Positions 19,052 through 26,322 of a stretch of 26,322 nucleotides of DNA are shown piece after piece. This DNA comes from a virus. Both the position numbers and the translations under genes were made by a program. Within the stretch, counting starts at the first letter, position 1, and every line of letters starts with the position of its first letter. The stretch is from the IMG/VR virus record IMGVR_UViG_3300037228_000171, positions 1 to 26,322 of that record; one strand, written 5' to 3'. A model generated the notes under the pieces. That model was not told the DNA's origin, did not search any database, and saw only the letters and a list, made by a program, of their open reading frames with translations.

Positions 19052-21595
19052 ATGGCCGGCAGTAAAGACTTCAAATTAGCATTCGGCGTTGACATCAGCG
19101 AGCTCGCGTCCGGGCTCGCCAACGCGCAGGCGGCTGTCACCGAGGCGGCGTCCACCATGAAGGAGGCGCTTTCGGGAGTGCAAGAGGCCTTCAGCATGGT
19201 GGGGCAGGCGGCGCTAGCGGTCACGGCGATCATGGCGGGCGGGGCGGCCTTCAAGGAGATGGTCAGCGCGGCCGTCGGGCTCAATGTCTCCTCGATGGAG
19301 CTGGGCAAGCAGTTCGGCATATCAGCCACGCAGGCCTCCGTTCTGAAGGTCGCGCTCGGCGAGACCTTCCTCACGCAAGATCAGCTCGCCTCGGCCGGCC
19401 AGCGCATCACGCGCACTCTGAATACCAACGAGGGCGCATTCAAAAACCTGGGCGTCGCCACGCGCGACTCGAACGGCAATTTCCGCTCCACGCTCGATAT
19501 CATGACCGACGTCAATGCGCGTCTGCTCACCTTCAAGGAGGGGACTGACCGCAACGTTGAGGGCACTAAGATCTACGGGCGAGGGTGGGCCGAGGTCGAG
19601 CCGATCCTGCGGCTCGTAGCCGCGGCATTGGCGCAGGCTCAGAAGAACGCCACCGAGCTCAACCTCGCGGTTTCGGCCGAAGGGGAGGCAGCGACCAAGC
19701 GCTATCGCGATTCGATGGCGGCCCTCGATGAGGTAATGCAGGGCGTGCGCAACACCATCGGCGAGGCGCTGCTGCCGGTGCTGAGCTCGATCGGCGAGTG
19801 GTTCCGCGAGAACGGGCCGGCGGCAATCGTTATCACACGTGCCTCGATGGCGACTCTTGGGGCGGTGTTCATCACGATTCGCGAGAAGGGGCAGGAATTC
19901 GCAGACGCAATCTTCGGCGCTTTTCAGAATGTCAGCTCGCGCATGAACGAGCTCGTCTCGATCGTCATGACCGGCGCGCACCTGATTGTGGATGCCTTTA
20001 AGCTCGCCAAGACCGGCAGCACCGGAGACGTGTTCGGCAGCCACCAGGTGCTCGAAGACATGAAGCGCGATTGGGCGGAAGGAGCCGCGGCGCTCAAAGG
20101 CGGCACCGAGCAGCAGCAGGAGATCTACAAGCAATATCTGGCGAACATTCAGGCGGACCAAAAGACCGCGGCCGACTCGATGGCGGCGATGGAAGCGAAT
20201 ATCTTCCAGGACAAGACGCCGACGCAGAAGCCACCTCCCGGATCTACATCGGATGGCGGCGCGAAGAAGGCCTCGCTCATGGCGCAGTGGGAGAACGAGC
20301 TTGCGCAAGATAAGGTCGGCTACGAGCAGAAGGAGGCCCTGCAGGGTTCCTTTCAGGAATTCAGCAAGCAGATGGAGCTCGCCTTCTGGCAGGAGAAACT
20401 CTCGAGCGGGGCAGCCAAGGGCGCGCAGGAGGTCGAGCTCGAGAAGAAGGTCGCGGAGCTGAAGCTCGCCATCAACAAGCAGGCATTCGAGGCGCAGCTC
20501 GCATCGCTCAAGGAGCAGGAGGCCAGCTTCTCGAAGAACGCCGAGGCTCGCGTGGCAATTGCAAAGCGCGAAGCCGACGAGATCGGCGCGGCCTATGGCG
20601 CCATCAGCCCGCAATACGAGGCGGCGTTGAAGCACGTCACCGAGGTCGAGCGCCAGGCGCTCGAGCAGCAGCGCCAAATAGCAGAGATCTATCTGCACGC
20701 GGACCTGGAGCGCCAGCTCTCGAGCGTGGAGGCCGACGAGAAAGCGCTGCAAACGAAGTACGCCGATCACTTGATCTCCGCGCGCCAGCTCGAGGACTCA
20801 GAGATCGCGCTGGAGAATCGGCGCACCGAGATCTCCGAGGCCGGCATCCGTCAGCGCATGGCGCAGGTGGATCCGCAGCTCGACCCCGTGCTGTATGCGC
20901 AGCTTAATGCGCAGATCGAGGCGCTCGAGACGCAGCACCAGACTCGCCTCACGCAGATCGAGCAGACTTCCGTCAAGCAGCGTGAGGCCCTGGAGAAGCA
21001 GGGCTTCACCATGGTCGAGAACGACTTCAATTCCGCGATCAATTCTATGGTCAAGGGTACGATGACCTTTCAGAACGCGATGAAGTCAATGCTGCGCGAT
21101 GTCCTCACGGGGATCATGGACATGCTGCTCAAGTGGGCCGAGCAGTGGGCCATGACGCAGATCATGAACATGCTCTCGGCCAAGACCACGAATACGCAGT
21201 CCGTCGCGGGCCAGGCGGCCGTCGCCGGCGCCGCCGGCGTCGCGTCCTGGGCCGGCGCGCCCTGGCCGGTGGACATAGGCGCGGCTGGCTTTGGTGCGGC
21301 GATGTACGCCGATGCGATGGGTTATGCCGTGGCGGCGGCCGCGCAGAGCGGCTATGACATTCCAGCCGGCGTGTCCCCGCGCACGCAGCTGCACCCGCGC
21401 GAGATGGTGCTGCCGGCCGACCTGGCGGATGTCGTGCGCTCGGTGGCAGGCAGCGGCGGAGCTCGCGGGGGCACGACGAACGTGCGCATCGCGGCGCTCG
21501 ACGGCGCTTCACTTTATCGGGTGGTCACGAAGAATCCGGCACAGTTCGCCAAGGCAATGAAGCGCATCAGCGGCACCGGGCACAGCTTGCGATGA
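19052..21595 (+). CDS. Phage tail tape-measure protein
   Basis: The 847-aa protein would set tail length and help pass DNA into the host. The N-terminal part (about 1-100) is Ala-rich helical, GVDISELASGLANAQAAVTE onward, with hydrophobic stretches. About 370-680 is coiled coil rich in Glu, Gln and Lys (KKVAELKLAINKQAFEAQLA and similar). The C-terminal region has hydrophobic segments (LRDVLTGIMDMLLKWAEQWA) and an Ala/Gly stretch typical of tape measures. The ATG has AAGGA six bases upstream. Siphophage tape measures are often this length. No other tail gene such as a major tail protein is adjacent. Confidence 0.85.
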   Translation: MAGSKDFKLAFGVDISELASGLANAQAAVTEAASTMKEALSGVQEAFSMVGQAALAVTAIMAGGAAFKEMVSAAVGLNVSSMELGKQFGISATQASVLKVALGETFLTQDQLASAGQRITRTLNTNEGAFKNLGVATRDSNGNFRSTLDIMTDVNARLLTFKEGTDRNVEGTKIYGRGWAEVEPILRLVAAALAQAQKNATELNLAVSAEGEAATKRYRDSMAALDEVMQGVRNTIGEALLPVLSSIGEWFRENGPAAIVITRASMATLGAVFITIREKGQEFADAIFGAFQNVSSRMNELVSIVMTGAHLIVDAFKLAKTGSTGDVFGSHQVLEDMKRDWAEGAAALKGGTEQQQEIYKQYLANIQADQKTAADSMAAMEANIFQDKTPTQKPPPGSTSDGGAKKASLMAQWENELAQDKVGYEQKEALQGSFQEFSKQMELAFWQEKLSSGAAKGAQEVELEKKVAELKLAINKQAFEAQLASLKEQEASFSKNAEARVAIAKREADEIGAAYGAISPQYEAALKHVTEVERQALEQQRQIAEIYLHADLERQLSSVEADEKALQTKYADHLISARQLEDSEIALENRRTEISEAGIRQRMAQVDPQLDPVLYAQLNAQIEALETQHQTRLTQIEQTSVKQREALEKQGFTMVENDFNSAINSMVKGTMTFQNAMKSMLRDVLTGIMDMLLKWAEQWAMTQIMNMLSAKTTNTQSVAGQAAVAGAAGVASWAGAPWPVDIGAAGFGAAMYADAMGYAVAAAAQSGYDIPAGVSPRTQLHPREMVLPADLADVVRSVAGSGGARGGTTNVRIAALDGASLYRVVTKNPAQFAKAMKRISGTGHSLR

Positions 21596-21963
21596 TCACG
21601 GCGGAGATTCTAGTTTTTGATCGCGATCTGCCCGATCAATTGTTTGTGCTGCGGCGCCAAGCGACCAGGGCTCATGGGCCAGGCTTTTCGAAATGGCTGG
21701 CGAAGCTAGATCTGGGTCGCTTTCTCGTGGTCATTGATGGCGCCGAGCAGCCCTACGTCAATATTGCAGACGAGGCCGAGCTCGTCAGTGTCATCGGCCT
21801 GCAATACCTCGAGCTGATGAGGCGGGCCCGGGAAAATGGCGGTGATGGACGCCTCGACTTTCATATTCACGCCGGAGTTACGCCCGAGATCGAGGCGAAA
21901 CTTTCCCAGCTCTGGGAGTTGACTCAGAAGAAGTTCGCCGCCGGCGGAGGATCAACAGACTGA
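21592..21963 (+). CDS. Hypothetical 123-aa protein downstream of the tape measure
   Basis: The ATG overlaps the tape-measure stop as ATGA, so it is translated with it. The protein begins MITAEILVFDRDLPDQLFVL and appears mixed alpha/beta, with a helical C-terminal third (EIEAKLSQLWELTQKKFAAG). In siphophages this position is usually a minor tail or tail-tip gene, but I see no known motif. It is the last rightward gene before a convergent hairpin. Confidence 0.6.
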   Translation: MITAEILVFDRDLPDQLFVLRRQATRAHGPGFSKWLAKLDLGRFLVVIDGAEQPYVNIADEAELVSVIGLQYLELMRRARENGGDGRLDFHIHAGVTPEIEAKLSQLWELTQKKFAAGGGSTD

Positions 21964-22054
21964 TATCCGAACAGCGCGCGGTCTTGGCACTCGGCGTGAG
22001 GCGCTTCGGATTTTGCTTTCGACCGTGCCCGCACTGCTCGGTCGGAGCCGGAAG

Positions 22055-22080
22055 CCAGGCTGGAGTCCTGACCAGCCTGG
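22055..22080. terminator. Convergent hairpin, possible bidirectional terminator
   Basis: CCAGGCTGG (22055-22063) and CCAGCCTGG (22072-22080) form a perfect nine-base-pair stem with an eight-base loop. It lies between two converging genes (stops at 21963 and 22090). No T-run follows in either direction, so termination would be weak or Rho-assisted. Confidence 0.45.
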
Positions 22081-22089
22081 CGGTACGGC

Positions 22090-22971
22090 CTATCCCCCGC
22101 CGGCGAGCTGCTGAGCGCGCCGGTCATCGCGATCGAGCCTGCCGGCGATGTAGTAGTACGCCGAGTCGAGCCGCTTCCAATACGTAGGCACTGAGATATT
22201 CAGCTCGCGCGCCTTGCGCCAGGCTCGCCCCGAGGCAATGAAGTGAGCGAACAGGATCTCCCGCACTTCCAGCGGTGCATCCGAGTAGATGCGCCAGATC
22301 GTAAGTCCGTCTCCCGTATAGACCTCGTCGAAGCGCTGCCGCTTCGCGCTGCCGACCCCCTGGAAGACGCCGGCGGTCGCGCTCGTGGAATTAAATCCGT
22401 CGACATGCACGCTACCGTCGGCGAAGCGGCGCACCCCAGACATCGCTCGCTTTTTCTGCGCGGCCCAGCACCGCAGCATCGCTGGCACGTAGTCTCTCGG
22501 GTGAATCGCGGCGCTCCCATTCGCTACTGCGCGGCGCGAGTTTAGCGCAGCGCCGCTCAGCGCTGGTGCCACCAGGCGCTCAGCACCAGCAGCAGCAATA
22601 GCACAGCAGTAACCAGGTGAGGCCGTCGCTGCGACGCCGCCCTGGCGCGGCGCTGTCCGAACGAGCAGCTGGCAGCGTCGCTTGGCGTACTTGTAGAGCA
22701 GATCGATGCTCTCCGGGTCGGAGGTGATCTCGTTGATGCGGTCAACAGCATCCTCGTAGTCAGTATCAGCGCCGTCGCGCCAATTCTTACGACGCGGTTT
22801 CCAATGCCGTACCGCTTCGGCGCCGGCATAGTTCGCGATCGCATGGCGCAGTAAGAAGGCATCCTCGGCATACAAGCGCAGGTTGGCCACGTCGTCATCT
22901 TTCTCGCCTGGCGCCGCTGCAGCGTTGCCGTACTCTGCGTGCCTCGATACTCCGTCTGTTGTGGCACTCAC
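22090..22971 (-). CDS. 293-aa protein with C-terminal Q/sigma-like HTH
   Basis: The GTG at 22971 overlaps the previous stop as GTGA. The N-terminal half contains LRLYAEDAFLLRHAIANYAG and a charged region. The C-terminal part (about 225-285), LEVREILFAHFIASGRAWRK, ARELNISVPTYWKRLDSAYY, looks like the sigma region 4-type HTH found in antiterminator Q and related phage late-gene regulators. It could therefore control late transcription. The central Ala/Gly-rich region is low in complexity. The exact family is not certain. Confidence 0.55.
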   Translation of the reverse strand: MSATTDGVSRHAEYGNAAAAPGEKDDDVANLRLYAEDAFLLRHAIANYAGAEAVRHWKPRRKNWRDGADTDYEDAVDRINEITSDPESIDLLYKYAKRRCQLLVRTAPRQGGVAATASPGYCCAIAAAGAERLVAPALSGAALNSRRAVANGSAAIHPRDYVPAMLRCWAAQKKRAMSGVRRFADGSVHVDGFNSTSATAGVFQGVGSAKRQRFDEVYTGDGLTIWRIYSDAPLEVREILFAHFIASGRAWRKARELNISVPTYWKRLDSAYYYIAGRLDRDDRRAQQLAGGG

Positions 22972-23264
22972 GGCTCTTCGACGCGTTGGCCAATCATCTC
23001 GGATAGAACCCTCGCCGCCATGGCCAGGTCGCCGACAAGGTCGTCTTCGCGGCAGCCATCGGAGACCGCGGCCCTATCAAGCGCCGTGCACACGCCTCGC
23101 AATCCGTTTATGGCGTCCAGCGTGGTGAAGCTCTCCCCATCGCCAGCATATAGAAGCCCGAGCATGCGGCCTCGAGCCTTGCGCGCTCGCCTCGGTGGCT
23201 TCGGTTCGCCACCAGGTGGCTGAGTGTCAGTAGCTCGGATCGGTGTAACGTTGTCGGTAGCCAT
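22968..23264 (-). CDS. Hypothetical 98-aa protein
   Basis: The ATG at 23264 lies eight bases after GGAG; ATG 23270 and GTG 23273 are less well spaced. The protein begins MATDNVTPIRATDTQPPGGE with a basic linker (PPRRARKARGR), followed by a helical segment (GLLYAGDGESFTTLDAINGL). A cysteine-containing C-terminal region is rich in acidic residues. It is coupled to the Q-like gene. The function is unknown, though a regulatory partner is plausible. Confidence 0.6.
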   Translation of the reverse strand: MATDNVTPIRATDTQPPGGEPKPPRRARKARGRMLGLLYAGDGESFTTLDAINGLRGVCTALDRAAVSDGCREDDLVGDLAMAARVLSEMIGQRVEEP

Positions 23265-23330
23265 GGTCATCACTCCTGATGATGGTTGTGGTAGGCCCTC
23301 GGCGGTGTCACTAACATCGCCGGAGGCCGC

Positions 23331-23492
23331 TTACCGCTTGGACTCGGATGCCTTCAGGTACTGATCGACGGCCCGGCGAATCAATTCGCTCACCGGCGCG
23401 CCAGTCTTTTCATTGAGCTTCTGCAGCCGCTCGTGCTGCTCGTGCGTCAGGTACACGTTGACCTGTTTGACGTTGACCGGTTGTGCTGCCAC
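23331..23492 (-). CDS. Ribbon-helix-helix (CopG-like) protein, 53 aa
   Basis: A GTG at 23492, preceded by a perfectly placed GGAGGT (six-base spacer), opens a 53-codon gene ending in TAA (23331-23333). The product, VAAQPVNVKQVNVYLTHEQH, ERLQKLNEKTGAPVSELIRR, AVDQYLKASESKR, has the ribbon-helix-helix layout: a beta strand (QVNVYLT), a first helix and a second helix with the SELIRRAV signature. Such proteins are small repressors, often antitoxins or phage or plasmid regulators. It sits between an HTH gene and the 98-aa gene in the leftward cluster, probably as a regulator. It was found by reading the minus strand directly. Confidence 0.75.
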   Translation of the reverse strand: MAAQPVNVKQVNVYLTHEQHERLQKLNEKTGAPVSELIRRAVDQYLKASESKR

Positions 23493-23536
23493 CGTGATAC
23501 CTCCGTGCGAAGACCTGATGAATCCGAAGCCGTCGT

Positions 23537-23932
23537 CTAGTCTTCGATGTGTGCGTTCCGTTTGATCGTGGCGATGAATTCGTCGACTGCCTTGCGCTCA
23601 CTGGCGCCGGGTACGGCAGCTACTGCTACGGAGCTTGCGCTCGTGCTCTTTCGCGAGTGTTCGCTCTTTTGTGCCTGTCGACTGGCGAACTTCTCGACCG
23701 CCGAGCGTGAAGCGGCACCGCCAATACGAGCTTGGGGTGTTGAACTTTGGGGTGTCGATAGAAGCACGCGAGATGGGCGGCCAAATTCCTTGAGTTCGTC
23801 TTCTACGAATCGCCACAAACGCCCGACCCGGCGAGCCGGGATCTTGCCGGCCTTCGCCCAGGTACGCACGGTGTCGGGTTTGACGCCCAAAATAGCTGCG
23901 GCAGCTTCAGGGGTTAGGAAACTCAGGGCCAT
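23537..23932 (-). CDS. Excisionase/MerR-type HTH protein
   Basis: The 131-aa protein opens MALSFLTPEAAAAILGVKPD followed by TVRTWAKAGKIPARRVGRLW RFVEDELKEF, a classic HTH_17 domain (residues about 5-52). The remainder is a Ser/Ala-rich, probably disordered tail with a basic helix near the end. The ATG has AGGAG ten bases upstream. The leader shares GGAGTGATGACCA with that of the 98-aa gene. A promoter-like pair lies just upstream. It probably acts as excisionase or regulator of the leftward cluster. Confidence 0.75.
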   Translation of the reverse strand: MALSFLTPEAAAAILGVKPDTVRTWAKAGKIPARRVGRLWRFVEDELKEFGRPSRVLLSTPQSSTPQARIGGAASRSAVEKFASRQAQKSEHSRKSTSASSVAVAAVPGASERKAVDEFIATIKRNAHIED

Positions 23933-23963
23933 TTGGTCATCACTCCTTCCTCGAACGTAGCTA

Positions 23964-23992
23964 ATACTATCCAAGGCTAGCAAGTCCGGCAA
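23964..23992 (-). promoter_or_regulatory. Candidate promoter of the leftward cluster
   Basis: On the minus strand TTGCCG (23987-23992) is separated by 17 bases from TAGTAT (23964-23969). These match the sigma-70 -35 and -10 consensus at four of six positions each with ideal spacing. The ATG of the HTH gene lies about 30 bases downstream with its AGGAG between. It is the only good promoter for the RHH/HTH cluster. Confidence 0.45.
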
Positions 23993-24060
23993 CCGGCACG
24001 GCGGCGAGGCTCGAGCGCTGGCGCCGGGGGGCCGACTTAAAGCGCGCTCTCGTCGCTGCC

Positions 24061-24339
24061 ATGCTCGAGCACATCGATGCGGGTTGGCAGCTCGGGGAGT
24101 TCAGTTCCACGGGCGCCGTATTCTTCTGCACGAAGGGCGTCGAGCGGCGCATGGTCGAGATTTCGCCGAGCGATCCCGGGCCCGTGGCGACACGCTTGAA
24201 AAACTACACACCGATTGCATCAGGGCGCGATCGGTTCGGCGATGCGGGCAGACTGGCGAAGATGATCGAGCCGCGGTCAAATGCGTTCTGGGTCGCGGAC
24301 TTGCGCGCCAGCAATGGCTTGGACGGGGGCGGCTGCTAA
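24061..24339 (+). CDS. Hypothetical 92-aa protein
   Basis: The protein starts MLEHIDAGWQLGEFSSTGAV and is mixed in composition with no membrane segment. The reading frame is open upstream of the ATG (LERWRRGADLKRALVA) as far as a TAA near 23960, but this stretch offers no ATG, GTG or TTG. There is no ribosome binding site before 24061, so the gene may be a 5'-truncated remnant. No family is recognised. Confidence 0.4.
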   Translation: MLEHIDAGWQLGEFSSTGAVFFCTKGVERRMVEISPSDPGPVATRLKNYTPIASGRDRFGDAGRLAKMIEPRSNAFWVADLRASNGLDGGGC

Positions 24340-24377
24340 GATGCCGTCGGCTTCATCAAGCTCAGGGGCCAAAACGG

Positions 24378-25130
24378 GTGAAATCCGATATTTATAAATT
24401 CCGGATCGACAGCTTTACCCCCGGAACTCTCCCCATGGCGCGGCTCGCGATCTACCTAGCCGAGCTCGCGAAGCTCCTCGGCAATGAGTCCTCGGTCCAT
24501 TTTCGCGAGATTACCCGCGGGAGCGCCGTGCTCGTCAGCGAAGTCGAGCCAGTAGCGGTCCCGAAGGTGCGAGACCGGCTGAGTCGAGCAGAGGGAAAAC
24601 TCTCGCGCTCTGCGATCGAGAGCGATGAGACGGCAGACCCCTTCCGTAAGTTGAATGCCATGCTCGCGGCCGACAACGCGGTCGGAAACCTGCGGCGCGG
24701 CACGGCGACCATTCTTCGATTCCCCGGACGTGAAGCCGCGCGCGTAAAGATCGGCCCGGTCACGCAGCCGACGAACCTCGTCGGGCAGCTCGTCCGCATT
24801 GGTGGCCGGGACAGCAGCGCGCACGCCCAGGTCGAGGACGTTGAAGGGCGCAGCTGGACCATCGCCATGACGAGAGATCAGGCGCGCTTACTAGCGCCAC
24901 ACCTCTACGGCGATGCGATGCGCTTCAACGGGGTCGGGCGCTGGTTCCGGATGGAAGACGGAACATGGGAGCTCGACGAGATGAAGCTGCACGACTGGGA
25001 GAAACTCAAGAACGAGACGTTGCGCGAGAGCGTGACTGAGCTTCGGCTGATCGAGGGGAGCGATTGGAGCAAGCAGTCCGATGCTGCCGCGGATATCGCG
25101 GACATCCGTGAGGGGCGCCGGGCGCGCTGA
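24378..25130 (+). CDS. Conserved-type 250-aa protein paired with a PIN gene
   Basis: The GTG at 24378 opens VKSDIYKFRIDSFTPGTLPM, ARLAIYLAELAKLLGNESSV. A region around 60-95 is rich in charged residues, and the C-terminal half (NLVGQLVRIGGRDSSAHAQV, then RLLAPHLYGDAMRFNGVGRW) looks like beta structure. Proteins beginning in this way are common in proteobacteria, and I recall them as uncharacterised. It ends three bases before a PIN gene. A role as partner or regulator of the PIN protein is likely but unproven. Confidence 0.65.
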   Translation: MKSDIYKFRIDSFTPGTLPMARLAIYLAELAKLLGNESSVHFREITRGSAVLVSEVEPVAVPKVRDRLSRAEGKLSRSAIESDETADPFRKLNAMLAADNAVGNLRRGTATILRFPGREAARVKIGPVTQPTNLVGQLVRIGGRDSSAHAQVEDVEGRSWTIAMTRDQARLLAPHLYGDAMRFNGVGRWFRMEDGTWELDEMKLHDWEKLKNETLRESVTELRLIEGSDWSKQSDAAADIADIREGRRAR

Positions 25131-25133
25131 TGT

Positions 25134-25673
25134 ATGGTCGTCTTCGACTCGGATTTTCTACTGGCCGCTCTGGATGCCAAGGCCTCGCTGCCCAGAGACC
25201 CGAAGACTGGTAAGGCGATCGGCAAGGCTCGCGAGCGCGTCGAGCATCTGATCGATACCTTGTCGAGCTCGAGGACGCGCATGCTTATCCCGGCGCCGGT
25301 CCTGGCCGAGGTTCTGGTGAACGCGGGCAGTGCAGTCGGGGACTACATCAAGAACCTCCGTGCCGTCACGGCGATGCAGGTCGGTGACTTTGATATGCGA
25401 GCAGCCGTGGAATGCGCGCAGCTTGTCGGGGCCGCTATCAAATCTGGCGCGAAGCGCAGCAAGAGCGTCGCGGATCAGCCTTGGCAGAAGGTAAAAATTG
25501 ACCGGCAGATCGTTGCGATCGCCAAAGTCCACGGCGCGAAGACCATTTATACCTGCGATGAAGGACTGAGCGCTCTCGCCCGCGATGAAGGGCTGCAGGT
25601 ACTGCATGTTGCTGACCTACCGGTGCCACCGGTGAAGGATCAGCCGGATATGTTCGAGGAGACCAAGAGGTAG
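25134..25673 (+). CDS. PIN-domain protein, probable ribonuclease
   Basis: The 179-aa protein has the PIN catalytic acids D5 (VVFDSDFLL), E59 (IPAPVLAEVL), D123 (KIDRQIVAIA) and D142 (YTCDEGL). These would coordinate Mg for RNA cleavage as in VapC toxins. It is longer than typical VapC (about 130 aa), with a basic segment SGAKRSKS near 104-111 and a C-terminal tail of about 20 residues. It follows the 250-aa gene by three bases. The upstream gene is larger than ordinary antitoxins, so a type II toxin-antitoxin assignment is not certain. Confidence 0.8.
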   Translation: MVVFDSDFLLAALDAKASLPRDPKTGKAIGKARERVEHLIDTLSSSRTRMLIPAPVLAEVLVNAGSAVGDYIKNLRAVTAMQVGDFDMRAAVECAQLVGAAIKSGAKRSKSVADQPWQKVKIDRQIVAIAKVHGAKTIYTCDEGLSALARDEGLQVLHVADLPVPPVKDQPDMFEETKR

Positions 25674-25689
25674 AAGCCCCCTCTAAACC

Positions 25690-26322
25690 CTACGGAAGTT
25701 GCGTTATCGCCTTGACGACAAAGTGTTGCGCCATGGCGAGGGTGTCAGGACTCCACTGCCCGTCCCACGCGATATCCACGTAAAGTGGCTTGGACTGCAT
25801 CTGATCGCAGACGGCTACGAGTTCGAGTACTACACGGGTGTTCGGACGCACGGACGCGTCCAGGTTGTTTGGTGCGAAAACCAACTGGATTGCAGCGCCA
25901 ACGTTTTCGATAACGTTGACCAAGTCATAATTCGCGTCCGGCCCAATCGTGGCGAGGCGAGGAAGTGTGTGCTGATGTTGTCGAATGAGGGGGAGCGCGC
26001 CGGTGATTCCTTGCAATAGACCCACTTGAGGAAATTGGCCGTGACCGGTGGCGCGGATCAGCTTTGTCACCACCACATGTGCATTGGTTGCCACTGCGTG
26101 GGGTCGCCGGTTCTTGACGACGACGTGGTAATACCTGGCAGCTTGTCCGCCAGCCAGATTGATTGCTTCCCCAGCGGGATCGAGTAGGGAGAGCTCAAGC
26201 TCGGTGCCCACGAGACGGCGCCGAATGGGTTCGCCCCATGTGGCGAGTATGGCGACCGTGATTGTGCCTAGCGCTGCCGCGCCGGTTATGCACTCCTGGA
26301 TCAAAAATTGTTCCGGACTCAT
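25690..26322 (-). CDS. Single-helix membrane protein, unknown function
   Basis: The ATG is the last codon of the window on this strand, so the upstream region cannot be seen. Residues about 10-30 (ECITGAAALGTITVAILATW) form one membrane helix, and the remaining 180 residues form a beta-rich domain (YYHVVVKNRRPHAVATNAHV, LVNVIENVGAAIQLVFAPNN). The likely topology is N-terminal anchored. Proteins of this build occur next to mobile elements and defence genes. No enzyme motif is seen. It converges on the PIN gene. Confidence 0.6.
   Translation of the reverse strand: MSPEQFLIQECITGAAALGTITVAILATWGEPIRRRLVGTELELSLLDPAGEAINLAGGQAARYYHVVVKNRRPHAVATNAHVVVTKLIRATGHGQFPQVGLLQGITGALPLIRQHQHTLPRLATIGPDANYDLVNVIENVGAAIQLVFAPNNLDASVRPNTRVVLELVAVCDQMQSKPLYVDIAWDGQWSPDTLAMAQHFVVKAITQLP

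Noticed and set aside
18792-19079. 95-aa ORF between capsid and tape-measure genes
   Set aside because: It runs through the intrinsic terminator and the GC-rich hairpin, lacks a ribosome binding site and overlaps the tape-measure start.
19322-20770. 482-aa Leu/Arg-rich ORF on the minus strand
   Set aside because: It is antisense to the tape-measure gene, and its Leu-rich composition is the reverse reading of Glu/Lys/Gln coiled-coil codons.
23410-23601. 63-aa minus ORF
   Set aside because: It overlaps the ribbon-helix-helix gene in another frame and has no start signal, whereas the RHH frame has GGAGGT.

Overview
The window is about 26 kb of GC-rich DNA made almost entirely of phage and mobile-element genes. 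Frequent GTG starts, four-base ATGA/GTGA stop-start overlaps and the protein families suggest a proteobacterial host with fairly high GC, possibly gamma or beta. The species cannot be named from the sequence. No rRNA, complete tRNA or CRISPR array was seen.

Left block (about 500-11092, almost all minus strand). This is one long leftward operon whose genes mostly overlap by 1-4 bases. In transcription order: an excisionase-like HTH protein, a DUF3102-type protein, small ORFs, an AlpA-like regulator, a ParB-domain/N6-adenine methyltransferase fusion, an 89-aa protein, an AAA+ replication ATPase, several small proteins, an endonuclease VII-like HNH nuclease, two tiny HTH proteins, a 229-aa protein, the large terminase subunit, a 111-aa protein and a protein with repeated 'IRKIHxRGPT' motifs. 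Beyond it are a decayed plus-strand region with palindromic repeats, an HExxH metallopeptidase gene, a ParB-like fragment and a small membrane protein.

Junction (11093-11500). This non-coding, AT-richer stretch holds a 44-nt copy of the 3' half of a tRNA-Glu(CTC) gene on the minus strand, from anticodon loop to CCA. It is followed by GTAA-type repeats and a tyrosine integrase gene. It looks like an attachment site (attL, attR or attP). Phage genes lie on both sides, so this is either two elements in tandem or an unintegrated attP arrangement.

Right block (11501-21963, mostly plus strand). It holds the integrase, a coupled small gene, a conflicting pair of small ORFs on opposite strands, a second excisionase-like HTH protein, a phage replication protein with iteron-like GATC-rich repeats inside its gene, a second tyrosine recombinase, a Nu1-like small terminase, a winged-HTH protein, an HK97-type major capsid protein and a tail tape-measure protein. 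No portal, protease, connector, major tail, baseplate or lysis gene is recognised in either block. The large terminase lies in the left block and the small terminase and capsid in the right, so neither half alone is a complete phage.

Right edge (22090-26322). A leftward cluster encodes an HTH protein, a short ribbon-helix-helix protein, a small protein and a 293-aa protein with a sigma/Q-like C-terminal HTH, with a candidate promoter upstream. It is followed by a small plus-strand gene, a two-gene unit of an unknown 250-aa protein plus a PIN-domain ribonuclease-like protein, and a convergent one-helix membrane protein.
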